Below, in pieces: positions 53,288 to 62,734 of a stretch of DNA of 64,000 nt (the stretch's first letter is position 1; each line of letters opens with the position of its first letter). The DNA is from Desulfomonile sp963700305 (GTDB lineage: Bacteria; Desulfobacterota; Desulfomonilia; Desulfomonilales; Desulfomonilaceae): contig CAVOXB010000010.1 in assembly GCA_963700305.1 (NCBI GenBank), positions 172,677 through 236,676 on the forward strand, written 5' to 3'. Below the pieces are notes generated by a model, which saw nothing but the letters and a program-made list of their open reading frames with translations, had not been told where the DNA came from and made no database searches. The translations under genes were made by a program, and so were the position numbers.

Positions 53288-55007
53288 TTACTCGAATGAC
53301 ACTGCCAACGGAATGTCCAGCTTCCCCGCCGTGGTCATCATCCTTCGCACGAGACGTTGCACCTCGTTTTCTTCCTCTTTCGGGGCCTCCACCCACAAGG
53401 CGTCGTGGATCATCATGACGATTCGGGCTTTCATGTTTCTACGCCGGAAGATCCTGTCCAGCCTTATCATGGCGGTCTTCATCAGATCAGCTTCAATCTG
53501 CTGCGGCCAGGTCACTCGGAACTGCCGTTCCATTTCGGCCGTGGGCCGCCGGGGGAAGCGCCGTTCTCTCCCCATAAGGCTCCTCACAACTCGTTCCTGT
53601 GACGGGAGCTTCTTCATCTTCTCCCATTCCTGTGCAAAGAAGTCTCTCACCTTTGGGAAACCTGCCATAAAATCCGTCGATGTAGGATTGAGCGGTGGCA
53701 ATATCAATGTTACCCATGCCGCCATGACGCTCCTTCAGCTCGTTGGTCTTTCGGCACAGCGCCGCGGGCCCCATCCCGAAACAGATTGCGAAGTTGATTT
53801 CCTTAGCTACGGAACGGTCGTTGAGGCCGAGCCAGTCGGATGTTTCCGTATGTACGTCGCCATTCGGGTCTCGGAATATCCGCATCAACTCGGGATCACG
53901 AGACACATGCGCGAGAATCCTCATCTGGGCTTGTGAGTAGTCGGCTTTGACCAGCACGTGACCGGGCTCGGGGATAAAGACATGTCGCAGGTTCCTCCTC
54001 ACGTTTTGGACTGCGGGGTTCCGAGCGTATATGCGTGATGTGGCTGAACGGGTTTGCCCCCAAACGGGATGGACTCGATCTCGGCCCGTTGCCTGGAGCA
54101 AGAAGCTCAGATCCTGTCCCAGTCCTCTGAATGCCAGGATCTTCTGCACGACAGCATAGTACGGAGCGGTCTCTTCCAATGCCCTCGTGCTGACCTTCTG
54201 CCATTGGTACACCCGCTGATCAGGAAACTGCACTCCCTGGGCTACCAGGAAGCGAAAGACTTCACGATCCGACCGCAAATCCACCTCGGCCCCGCCCGTG
54301 ATCTCGTGGGCAAGGCCGGCCATTTCTTCCTCAATCCGCTGTGCCGCTTCGCCACAGGCTCCTCCATCCACGCCAATTCCGGCGCACCGCATGCGGTCAA
54401 GCAGCTGCATGAGTGGGAGTTCTACGTGCTGGTATAGCTTCTTCAGAGCAGGGCTCATCAACGTGGGAAGCTTGTCCGCCAGACGGCGGATCAATCTGGC
54501 GTCATAGGCAAGAATCTCCGCAAAGCTCTCGGGAGCCGCTATTTCATAAACGGCTGTATTTCTGAACGGATATTTTTCCCCCAGGTACCGGGCGCACAAG
54601 TGCGCCAGCGTCAAACCTTCCTGTACTCGGTACTTACCAGACTCAACCTCCCGTCCTGAATCAGGATCGAGCAGGTACACCATCAATTTGGCGTCATCTA
54701 TCTTATTAATATCTAAATCTTTATCTTTATGCCTGTCTGGGAGTAAACCCCGTTGATCAAGGAATTCCCAAATCCTTTTGAGTCCGTGAAATATTCGGGG
54801 CGAGTTTACGTCGAAATAGAGAGACGGGCAGAGAGATATGAACTCATCGAGGGGTGCAATGGCGCAGTAAGCCTCCTCTGGAGCCACCGCATAACCGACA
54901 AGTACATTTTGATCGATCACGAGAGGAGCCGTGAAAGAAATCAATTGGCCAGTGCTCAATTTGGAGGATAAGAATTTGAGGTCGGTGAGTCTGTGATTAC
55001 CGATCAT
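53288..55007 (-). pseudogene. Family A DNA polymerase-like protein of a mobile element, frameshifted
   Basis: The combined length is about 570 residues. The N-terminal 150 resemble a weak 3'-5' exonuclease-like domain (DDAKLMVYLLDPDSGREVES) without obvious catalytic carboxylates. The polymerase part has HPVWGQTRSATSRIYARNPA (T-R-x-S-S type), motif A HVLVKADYSQAQMRILAHVS, motif B SVAKEINFAICFGMGPAALC and, after a one-base shift near 53670, QQIEADLMKTAMIRLD and motif C VMMIHDALWVEAP. Motif C has HDA instead of the usual HDE, but the catalytic Asp is kept. There is no 5' nuclease domain. This is the short polymerase type of phages and plasmids. ATG 55007 lacks a clear ribosome site. Confidence 0.85.
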
Positions 55008-55237
55008 GGTATGAGTTCTGTCGGGGGTGCCTATGAACTGTGTTGCTCTTGCCCAGTGCTTATTTTGTTCTCTGCCTCAAGAATCCGTTTCAGAAGCTTC
55101 CTCAGTGTGAAGATCACTAGAAACAATTTGGTTCCAGGTCTGAATCTCTATGGATTTCAAACACGTTCCCACTAGCTTTGTGCTCATCCCCAGAGGTGCG
55201 CGTCTCGCCACCAAGCTATGAGCCTCCGAGGCAGCAC

Positions 55238-55310
55238 GAATCCGAGAAATCCGTTCGACTCCATGAAATGTGCGGGGAGTGGTTACGTCGAGGGCCCAGT
55301 GGTCGAACAA
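55238..55310 (-). pseudogene. Short copy of part of the polymerase N-terminal region
   Basis: The reading LDVTTPRTFHGVERISRI parallels FDVNSPRIFHGLKRIWEF of the polymerase gene just downstream. Only about 25 codons are comparable; the flanks have diverged. Confidence 0.45.
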
Positions 55311-55420
55311 TTAAGATTCAAGAGCGTGCGACGAACCTCAACTAACTGTTGTAACTTCATAGAGTTTCAATATTTTCAATCAACCGTACGAAAGCATGAC
55401 TCATCCCGGTGACGCTTATC

Positions 55421-56063
55421 TCAAGTACCTGGCTGCCCATCATCTGATGCATAACCTGCTGACGCAGCAGAGAATCTAAAGTAGCCTCCTTGATTGGACA
55501 ACTTCATAAGATCTTGCATAATATCCGAAAAGGTGCCCTGCTTGATCTCGCAACTTATCGAGCGGTTCTTGTTAAAGGGAAGGTATTTCAGCTCCCGCCA
55601 AAGAAAATTCGTTCTTGATCTGATGCTATTTAGCGCAGCCGCATAGATACGGTGATCTGGATCGATCCTGTCAATCAGTGCCCTCAAGCCCTTGCGGTAA
55701 TCGCGGCTGAAGTCAGCGTCCTTGAAGATCCCTGAGCAAATAGGGGATCTCACACCTCTCACCGAGAAGGGGAATCACACCTTGCCGTCTTACCTTGATT
55801 TTTTCATTGAATTTGGCCATCCACTCCCGTTGGACCCATTCCGATTTCACAGAGTGGCGTGTCAACCACACGGCCACAAGATCGGAATCCTCTAATCCTT
55901 CCTGAATCTTGTGAGTTATTGGGTCACCGACTTGGATTTCGCGTTCATCCAGCCAGATCTCCACGCCCAAAGTTCGGAGGTCGCCTGCCAGACGCCCGAC
56001 CTTTTTCTTGTTCCTACTAGAGTAACTAAGAAATAGCTTCAAATCTCGCTCCCCATAATCCAC
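55421..56063 (-). pseudogene. TIR-domain protein, frameshifted; possible defence gene
   Basis: The N-terminal block is a TIR domain: LKLFLSYSSRNKKKVGRLAG, VEIWLDEREIQVGDPITHKI (the WLDE...GD segment, where the NADase Glu lies in active TIRs), LVAVWLTRHSVKSEWVQREW and VIPLLGERCEIPYLLRD. A one-base shift near 55745 joins a second block (SGIFKDADFSRDYRKGLRAL) that completes the TIR fold and adds about 90 residues (SIRSRTNFLWRELKYLPFNK). The total of about 214 residues resembles stand-alone bacterial TIR proteins such as ThsB of Thoeris. No ThsA or other known partner is visible, so a role in NAD-depleting phage defence is only a suggestion. The start is GTG 56063. Confidence 0.75.
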
Positions 56064-56271
56064 GGTCTAGTTTTGTCATGTCGCCGGTATTTGGTTCCGA
56101 GGTACCAAATGAATGAGTTCACGTCGGCAGTGAGGCCCATAGATGAGGTCTGACTGGGCGACTGCTCAAAATGTATGTCCCTTCCCCTGATTCGGGCTGT
56201 TTTCTGAGCAAACTATTCCCCCCGGCTCTTCTCAGCCCCCTCCCAGCGCCACTTTGCCCCCGCGCTTTGTC
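56064..56271. other. Gap between TIR gene and IS1380 transposase
   Basis: About 200 bases that must include one end of the IS1380 element. I could not match terminal inverted repeats between here and 57850-57900. Confidence 0.3.
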
Positions 56272-57789
56272 TTAGCCCGAATCGCACAGGCACATCATCC
56301 TCCTTCGCGCTTCGAGAAGTATCTCGTTCGACGCATGCCCCCCAACCAGCCGAACGATAAGGTGTCGAGAGTGTGTGAGCACACGTCCCGGCGCCTTGAT
56401 CAGCCAGAAGCGAATCGCCTTGAGACGACGATTTACCCAGCTTCCCCCCAATACCAAGCGCTTCATGGCCGAATTCAGATTGAACGCAAGAATCATGATC
56501 TGCCACCATGCGGCATTGGCTCCAAAAAGACCGGAAGGAAACTTCCCTCCTGCCAGGTCCTCCTTCATGATCGAATGCGCTTCTTCAGACTTCCCGCACC
56601 GGCCTCGATACCACCAGATGAGTTCATCGGCCGCACAGTCTCGGTTCGTCACAATGCCCGTAACCTTGTACTTCACTCTCCCCCAATTCATGGTCTGAAA
56701 CGGCAAACTCAGCTGATCATCCAGGCCGGGGAGGGCCTGCTGTTCGAGGGGTTCACGAATCGCAAGATACCGATACTCCGGACCGTGCTTCTTGCGCCCA
56801 GCCCACGTGGGCACGAAACAGACTTCAGCATACTCCTGGCACGTATCCACCAGCTTCCCCTTCAACTCTCGATACAAAGGCTGCCAATCCTCGTCCGCTA
56901 CATCTGCCACTGCTTGCCGATATGCCTCGTTCACCGGCGCTCCCACAGCGAAACCTATGGTCCCGAATCGTTTATTTTTCCCCTCAGCGCAGTATTTGAG
57001 GAGATCCTCTTGATATCCTGCCGCATCCGAACGCAGATACACCGTCTTCACGCCAGAGGGCACAAACCCCAACGTTTGCTCGAATGCACGGAGAAGATCA
57101 TAATTGGCGGGAACATTGCCGTCTCGGAATTCGCTGAACAGGATGAGTCGCTGCTCGGCCCAATAAAAGTTCAGCGGCTGATACGCCTTGTATTTCAGGT
57201 AACAATATTCCGCCTCCTTCTTGTGCGTCTGTGACACGGTTGCGTCCATGTCCACGGTAGCCGTGGTCTCCGGAGATTTCCTCTGCATCTCTGCCGCAAA
57301 GCCCGCATTGCACTCGATCAAACCCATCAGATGCTCCGTGGGCCGGTGAATGAAAGCCTTATGGGGCTCCTTTTGCTTCTCCTGCTCGAAATCGTGAAAA
57401 CACGCCAGCCACTCACGGATAATGGTCTCAGACGGCACTGTCCGGGTCCTTGCTTTGCGCCACCGTCTTCTCAGCGCCCGCTTTTCCGAACCCGTTCGAC
57501 CATAGCCCTCAATCTCCCGAAGAAATCGACAGAACCCCTCGTCACTCTCCAGTACCCTGACATCGTCAACGCAGTCTCCTCCCGCGACATTCAACCAGAT
57601 CAGCGGCAGCGCCATCTGTTCGTCCGTCCAGCCCTGATTACCCTGACGAACCCGAACATGCTCGGATATGAGGCGCCCTAAACCCATCGCATGAGCGAAT
57701 TCCACGTATGCAGGCAGCCCCGCAAGCGCTGTGAGCCCCCCGTCTCTCTTTTCTATTTCATACTGGAATGGAAGAAGACCTTGTGCCAT
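56272..57789 (-). CDS. IS1380-family transposase
   Basis: An intact DDE transposase of about 505 residues. AQGLLPFQYEIEKRDGGLTA then LAGLPAYVEFAHAMGL is the usual IS1380 beginning. The catalytic residues are Asp in TTATVDMDATVSQTHKK, Asp in VKTVYLRSDAAGYQEDLLKY and Glu in WWYRGRCGKSEEAHSIMKED. ATG 57789 follows GAGGTGAAGCGAGT; the longer frame to 57861 is less likely. The element lies between the TIR gene and a polymerase-gene fragment and probably disrupted that second polymerase copy. Lack of any frameshift suggests a recent arrival. Confidence 0.93.
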   Translation of the reverse strand: MAQGLLPFQYEIEKRDGGLTALAGLPAYVEFAHAMGLGRLISEHVRVRQGNQGWTDEQMALPLIWLNVAGGDCVDDVRVLESDEGFCRFLREIEGYGRTGSEKRALRRRWRKARTRTVPSETIIREWLACFHDFEQEKQKEPHKAFIHRPTEHLMGLIECNAGFAAEMQRKSPETTATVDMDATVSQTHKKEAEYCYLKYKAYQPLNFYWAEQRLILFSEFRDGNVPANYDLLRAFEQTLGFVPSGVKTVYLRSDAAGYQEDLLKYCAEGKNKRFGTIGFAVGAPVNEAYRQAVADVADEDWQPLYRELKGKLVDTCQEYAEVCFVPTWAGRKKHGPEYRYLAIREPLEQQALPGLDDQLSLPFQTMNWGRVKYKVTGIVTNRDCAADELIWWYRGRCGKSEEAHSIMKEDLAGGKFPSGLFGANAAWWQIMILAFNLNSAMKRLVLGGSWVNRRLKAIRFWLIKAPGRVLTHSRHLIVRLVGGHASNEILLEARRRMMCLCDSG

Positions 57790-57971
57790 ACTCGCTTCAC
57801 CTCGTTGGTGATAGATTCTTCGTGGTAAAAGCATTCTATCCCCCTGAAACCTCAGGGGCAACGAGGTTTTTTACTTTTCTTGACCCGCGATCTAGGCTCC
57901 TCCGCTCGGTTAGCACGTAGTTTTCGAGATAAAGTCGCATATTCTGTGGCATGGAGTCAATCTACTTGTCA

Positions 57972-58303
57972 GGTATCCGGATTCTCCATCGATTTGATGT
58001 CTTCTATCTTATTAATATATGTGTTTTTATCTGCATGTCTCTCTGGGAGTAAACCTCCTGCGCGTAGAAACTCCCAAGTCTTTTTAAGCCCGTGGAAAGC
58101 CACCGTTTAGATATCTACATGGTGGAGACGGGACACAGAGCTACGAACTCTTTGACCGGTACAACGGCGCAGTGCCCCTCGTCAGGACTCAGAGCATAAC
58201 CGACCAGTACTTCGGAGTCCCTTACAAAAGGAGCTGTGAGAGCTACGGTAATTCCGGAGTCTAAGACTGAGAGTAGATATTTCGGGGACGTAAACGAGGT
58301 CAT
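57972..58303 (-). pseudogene. Second partial copy of the polymerase gene 5' end
   Basis: The reading begins APFVRDSEVLVGYALSPDEG and HCAVVPVKEFVALCP, then after a frame change VAFHGLKKTWEFLRAGGLLP and INKIEDIKSMENPDT before a stop. It aligns with APLVIDQNVLVGYAVAPEEA, AIAPLDEFISLCP, FHGLKRIWEFLDQRGLLP and INKIDDAKLM of the polymerase gene at 53288-55007, with many substitutions. The copy is old and is cut off near the IS1380 element. It shows that the element once carried, or exchanged, more than one polymerase gene. Confidence 0.7.
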
Positions 58304-58511
58304 GGATCTATACCCGTACTCGAAGATTTATGACCGTATTCATAAATGAGAAGAAATACTCTTGAATATTAATATATTGATCGGGAATATGAGAGGGGAA
58401 GCGCCGGGGGAGGAGAGAGAGTATAGCTAGATATATTATATGGTATGAAATTTGCTAAGCGTCTGGAATAACTTTCATTATTGCCTCGTACTAGGAAGTT
58501 GAAGTACCCAC
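58304..58511. other. Short AT-rich gap between minus-strand genes
   Basis: About 200 bases with TATATATTATATGG-like stretches and a purine-rich GGGGGAGGAGAGAGAG run. Likely promoter for the polymerase copy downstream. No gene. Confidence 0.3.
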
Positions 58512-59561
58512 CTAATATTTCACCTTCGTGATCGTCAACTCACCGATTTTGCTATCCTTCTTCTCTTGAGCTGTAACCAAGCGGAGTTTCGTGAGTTCTT
58601 CCCGGTAGGTGCAGGCCGTTCTCTTGGAAACGCCTACCGCTTCGGCCAGTTCCATGTCCGACACTTCCAACTTCGGCCCCCGCGTGCTCCGCGCCAGCTC
58701 CTCTCGACGGATCAGCAGCCACACGTAAGCTTTGACGGCAGGACCCTTAATCTTGTACAGGTTGTCCGCCGCCCGGTCCTTGAGAAACGCGTAGTCGTCG
58801 TCGAACATCCGCCGGTGCCATTCGACCAGCTCAGAGCCTTGTATTGTCCCGGCCAGCTCAGCGATCAAGGCACTGACGTGCTGAGTGCGAACAGTCGTGT
58901 ACCGAGCCAACACCGCAAGGATCTCCTTCTTGGGCACCTTCCTCCTCAGCCTGGTCGAGGGTCGCACCCCTTTGCTCTCGAAGTCCCCCAGTTTCATGCC
59001 GAACCACTTGCCCACCTGTGACTTGGCCGCCGCCACCGAGATGCCCTCGAACGTGGCTATCAGACTGTACATGTCCACGGGAACGATCCTCTTTGGGTTG
59101 CGGCGGTGCATCAGGCACCAATCCCTCTCACACAAATAGGACCGGCATGAGAAACCCACTTGCCATTCGAAGATGTCCATACGGATAGCCCGCTCGTACC
59201 ACTCGTAGCTGTCGTTCACCTCGTAGAAATTTGGATTACCGTGCGCGTCCAGGCGGGACTTGTTAAAGATGCGGGGCTGGAACTTGCGGATCAGGCAATC
59301 GAAGATCAGCGCGGGGCCGGTGAGGATCTTGTACTTGGCGTAGCGCTCCCGCAAGAAATCCTTTGTCTGAGGCAAATATTTCCAGTGCTTGAGATAATGC
59401 GGGTTTACACGGCCCTTGTCGTCGAATTCCTCCACGTCGGGGACCCACGTGGTCGGCGCGGGCTGTTGCTGAGGAACGAATAACGTGAACTGGGCTCCGT
59501 AAGCGTGCCAGGCCTCTACCAGCTTGTTTCGCTCTTCGTCGCTGCTCTTAGGATCGTCCAT
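58512..59561 (-). CDS. Protein of unknown function with a possible C-terminal HTH
   Basis: An intact 349-residue soluble protein. ATG 59561 has GGGAG eight bases upstream. Residues 1-150 are rich in aromatic and charged residues (WKYLPQTKDFLRERYAKYKI). The middle holds a Lys/Arg-rich segment (RLRRKVPKKEILAVLARY). The C-terminal 70 residues (AYVWLLIRREELAR; DMELAEAVGVSKRTACTYRE; ELTKLRLVTAQEKK) look like a winged-helix DNA-binding domain of the kind seen in plasmid or phage replication initiators. I recognise no family. Its position upstream of a polymerase gene copy in a mobile element makes a replication or primase-loading role possible, not shown. Confidence 0.6.
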   Translation of the reverse strand: MDDPKSSDEERNKLVEAWHAYGAQFTLFVPQQQPAPTTWVPDVEEFDDKGRVNPHYLKHWKYLPQTKDFLRERYAKYKILTGPALIFDCLIRKFQPRIFNKSRLDAHGNPNFYEVNDSYEWYERAIRMDIFEWQVGFSCRSYLCERDWCLMHRRNPKRIVPVDMYSLIATFEGISVAAAKSQVGKWFGMKLGDFESKGVRPSTRLRRKVPKKEILAVLARYTTVRTQHVSALIAELAGTIQGSELVEWHRRMFDDDYAFLKDRAADNLYKIKGPAVKAYVWLLIRREELARSTRGPKLEVSDMELAEAVGVSKRTACTYREELTKLRLVTAQEKKDSKIGELTITKVKY

Positions 59562-60195
59562 CTGAAGGCTCCCACGGAAAGGTCCAGCAAGAGTTTAGCA
59601 CGGAAGGCTCCCGCGTCAGAACGGGATTCTCATACGCCTGAGATTCGTTCTCAGGCTTTGTCAAATCAATTCTGAGCGATTTTCTAAGCCAGGGAATAGA
59701 GAAGCATACCCGCATCGTGGCAATTCATAAATAATAAATCATAGTTAGCATATATCTTTGTCTTTACATGCGGTTCTGGTCCTGGGTTCCGTTCAGCCTG
59801 AGAGGGCTTACACCCGCTTGCACACGGAAATGGACGAGAAGGCACCTGAGAGCAGATTTGAGCGATGTAGCGGTGATGGTGACGCTTCCAGAGCGGCTTT
59901 ACGATGATAAGTCGTTCGATGCAGCCAGATTGCTTAATAAATCCAATTTATTAAGTTGGGAACCTTTCAATCCAGTGGGAATCTCAGTGTGTGCTCGGAT
60001 GGACCGACCACAAAATCTGATCCTACGGCATTCTTACTCTTTACTTGATTTTTCATTTGACCCCAGATTCTCACCTATTCAAAAATAAGACCGATCAATT
60101 CGTTCTAGGCGGGCAGATGGACGGGAGCCACGAGGGTTGGCACCCTGGAATAATGTCCGCTGTCTATTCCGAGCACCCGAGGTTCCCTCGGGACA
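59562..60195. other. Divergent intergenic region of about 630 bases
   Basis: Lies between the unknown minus-strand gene and the ParB-like plus-strand gene. A frame at 59768-60088 has no protein-like pattern. Two hairpins close to the right end (60133-60146, AGGGT-TGGC-ACCCT; 60176-60192) suggest regulation of the ParB-like gene. Confidence 0.4.
60176..60192 (+). promoter_or_regulatory. Hairpin directly in front of the ParB-like start codon
   Basis: CCCGAGG-TTC-CCTCGGG ends three bases before ATG 60196, where a ribosome site would be expected. It may block translation or serve as an operator. Confidence 0.45.
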
Positions 60196-61336
60196 ATGAA
60201 CGCCAAGAGCCACCGAAAAAATTGGACGGTGGGAGTGGTGCATAAATGGGGAATTATTGTTACAGATAGTGAATCCGGGAACAGATACCTGACGTGGAAT
60301 CAATTTCTGGGCGAAACCGGCTTGTCTCCAGAGGCTTTTGAAACGTGGGGAAAAAATGGTTGGGTCAAACCAGACAAGGGCTCTGATGGAGAGGACCGCT
60401 ATTCGCAGGCGTCTGTGGAATTTGTGAAGACGATGATTTATTTCCGGGACGAAAATGGTGTCAATTTGACGCAAGCCTATCAAATGGCCGTAAAAGCTAG
60501 GAACTTGAAGAAAAGAAGAAATGAACTGCCTGCCGCGAGGAACGAAGGCGACGGCAAGGCTCTGAAGTTCATGGACTCCAAGAAGCTCAAGACTGTACAC
60601 CACTTTTGAGAATGCTCTCACCATTGACAGACAATTGCTTGAGGACATTACCATAGACATGAGTCACAATGGCTATCGGCCATCAGAGCCTATTGCTCTG
60701 TGCCATTGGGAAGGACTGGAAGGGGAGGTAGTGCACGATGGCCACACTCGTAGGCTTGCTGCCATAGCCGCGGGAATCGAAAAAGTGCCTGTTTCAATAG
60801 AGAAATTCGCGGACGAGATGGCAGCTTTGGAAGATTTCGTGAAGCGGCAACTCAAGCGAAGGAAGAATGACGCTTGGGTGCGTTATCAGATGATCATAGC
60901 AGTTGATAGCCTTATGGATAGAGGAGGAGACCGGCGAAGCGAAGATGCCAAATCAAAAACGCCGGGCGGCGTTATTGAAACGAAGGGGATGACCTCGTCT
61001 GAGAGGACGGCAAGAATGGTCGGCTGCGGCCCGAGAACGGTGGACCGAGTACGGAAAATTAGGAAAGCCGGAAAGCCTGAGATTCTGGCGGCCTTGAAGA
61101 ACCGTAAGATGACTATAACTGAGGCAGAGGAGGCCATTGGTAGAAAGACCAAAGACAAAAAGGCGGCCCAAAAAGCGGAGCTGAAGAGGATTAGAAAGGC
61201 GGCTGAAAAGCTGCTCAACGAAGATAACCTGGCGGGGATAGATTCTCTGGGAGGGTACTTGGTGTATCACGCAAACAAGGCTGTAGCGGAGTATATTGCG
61301 AAGAAGTTAGAAGAGAAACCTTATCATGTCCGCTGA
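60196..61336 (+). pseudogene. MerR-like HTH plus ParB/Spo0J-type nuclease-domain protein, frameshifted
   Basis: The first block (60196 to about 60600) holds a MerR-like helix-turn-helix (LTWNQFLGETGLSPEAFETW, then NGWVKPDKGSDGEDRYSQAS). The second (to 61336) holds a ParB N-terminal domain: HNGYRPSEPIALCHWEGLEG, VVHDGHTRRLAAIAAGIEKV (the GHTR nucleotide-binding motif) and FVKRQLKRRKNDAWVRYQM. A further HTH region follows (SERTARMVGCGPRTVDRVRK) and a Lys-rich helical tail. The frames join at about 60600: reading FENALTIDRQLLEDITIDMS across ACTTTTGAG links both. Total about 380 residues. ParB-type CTPase or regulator roles in mobile elements (partition, transfer control) are possible. Confidence 0.65.
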
Positions 61337-61931
61337 TGCAGGATCACAGCACCGCTGAAAAAACTGGGAACATTTCATGTTCCGGGTGTTCTCATCACCC
61401 CGCCATGACGACGGACACTTTTTCACGAAAAGAGCTTTTCCTTAGAACGCAGACTTCAAAACACAGTTGATCCGGCCTTTGCCGACCACAAGAACACTTT
61501 ATAGCCCCCAGATTTTTCCCTTCAATCGATAAGATCATACCGTAGCGACAGACTCATGAGCCGTTCAATGAGGCTTCCCAGTGGAGAAGTTCCAGGAGAA
61601 ATTTGTACTGATAAGGAGAAACAAATGCGCAAGATCTATCTATTTGAAATAACATCGTAACCTAGCTTTACTTCCAATAACCTACTGATATTTCATCTCA
61701 AATCTTACCGATATGGCCTTCAGGTGACATGTCCTTGAAGGCCGCCTCAATTCCACACTAGAAATCCAGTCTGTCATAAGTAGGCCGAGATCGTTCGGCC
61801 AAATTTGATGGCGTAAGACCTTGTGGTCTGCCCTCGTGTGGCGAGCGTTAATCGCCCACCCGACGTTTGTTCGGGTGAAGAACTTAGTCCGGCCATAGAC
61901 TTGAAGCAGTGGCGGGCAATGGAGAGCAAGA
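61337..61931. other. Non-coding region of about 600 bases
   Basis: No gene is seen. An inverted repeat CACCCGA...TCGGGTG (61857-61877) lies about 55 bases before the next start and may be an operator or terminator. Confidence 0.35.
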
Positions 61932-62261
61932 ATGCCTAAGAAAGAAACAGAAACTCAAATCGAAGCGAAAGCTGAAACCCGAGAAATGATTGATTACCAT
62001 CACACACTTGAGGACGACATTTCGGAAGAAATATGCCATTTAATAAGAGAAGTCGAGGCTGAACTTCAGGGATTGGCACACAACGTTTATGTGGATCGTA
62101 AACCCGAGTGGAAAGTTCCTGACTTAATAGAAGCGAGGGACACGCTGGCTAGGACGAGTTACCAGTTAAGACGGGGGAACTACTGTCTCTTATATGGAAC
62201 TCACTACACCAAATATGCTTATGGAGAAATAAGTGAAGAAGAGTTTGATAGAGTTATTTGA
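61932..62261 (+). CDS. Small protein of unknown function
   Basis: A 109-residue acidic protein: a charged N-terminus (PKKETETQIEAKAETREMID), a helical region (ISEEICHLIREVEAELQGLA) and a Tyr-rich C-terminal part (NYCLLYGTHYTKYAYGEISE). The start ATG follows GGAGAGCAAGA. No family recognised. It lies between the ParB-like and excisionase genes in the same direction, so it is probably cargo or control of the integrative element. Confidence 0.5.
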   Translation: MPKKETETQIEAKAETREMIDYHHTLEDDISEEICHLIREVEAELQGLAHNVYVDRKPEWKVPDLIEARDTLARTSYQLRRGNYCLLYGTHYTKYAYGEISEEEFDRVI

Positions 62262-62422
62262 TACTAAGAATCAGACGTAGAAATGTCTGACTATATTGAA
62301 GATGTTACGATCTTCAGGCCTCGCCGTCTTTTCCTCCGAGAAGTCCGGCGGGGCACAAGGTGGACTTCTGTCCGCACCGAAGCAGGAGAAATTCCTGCGG
62401 GTACAAACGGAGGACGACATGA

Positions 62423-62734
62423 ATGTCGGAAAAGGAATTGCTGACGGCCGATGAGGCGGCCGAGAAACTGAGAATTGCGAAAAGGACTCTGTTGAGATGG
62501 GCACGAGAGAATAGAATTGAGTCTGTGAGAATTTCCACTAAGAGAATTCTTTTCACCGAACAGGCAATCGAAAATTTTCTTCGGACGAGGACACATGGTA
62601 TAGAATCTGGACATGTGAAAAAGGAACGGGGCGGCCGGACAACGGTTCAGCCCAAATCAAAGGAGGGAGGTGGTAAACGCTCTTCAGGGGAAATGTGGAG
62701 AGGCCTTCGTAAGGAGGTCCACACATGGGCGTAA
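62423..62734 (+). CDS. Excisionase-like HTH protein
   Basis: The first 55 residues are a MerR/excisionase-type HTH_17 domain: KELLTADEAAEKLRIAKRTL, RWARENRIESVRISTKRILF and EQAIENFLR. The rest is a Lys/Gly-rich basic tail. GGAGGACGAC lies before the ATG. Its end overlaps the integrase start by ten bases, so the two are translationally coupled, the usual arrangement for recombination directionality factors. It would bend attachment-site DNA and favour excision. Confidence 0.82.
   Translation: MSEKELLTADEAAEKLRIAKRTLLRWARENRIESVRISTKRILFTEQAIENFLRTRTHGIESGHVKKERGGRTTVQPKSKEGGGKRSSGEMWRGLRKEVHTWA

Noticed and set aside
56254..57234. 326-codon plus-strand frame opposite the IS1380 transposase
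   Set aside because: Antisense of an intact transposase with clear DDE residues; the frame itself has no motif.
59768..60088. 106-codon plus-strand frame in the divergent region
   Set aside because: Residue pattern not protein-like and no ribosome site; not supported.
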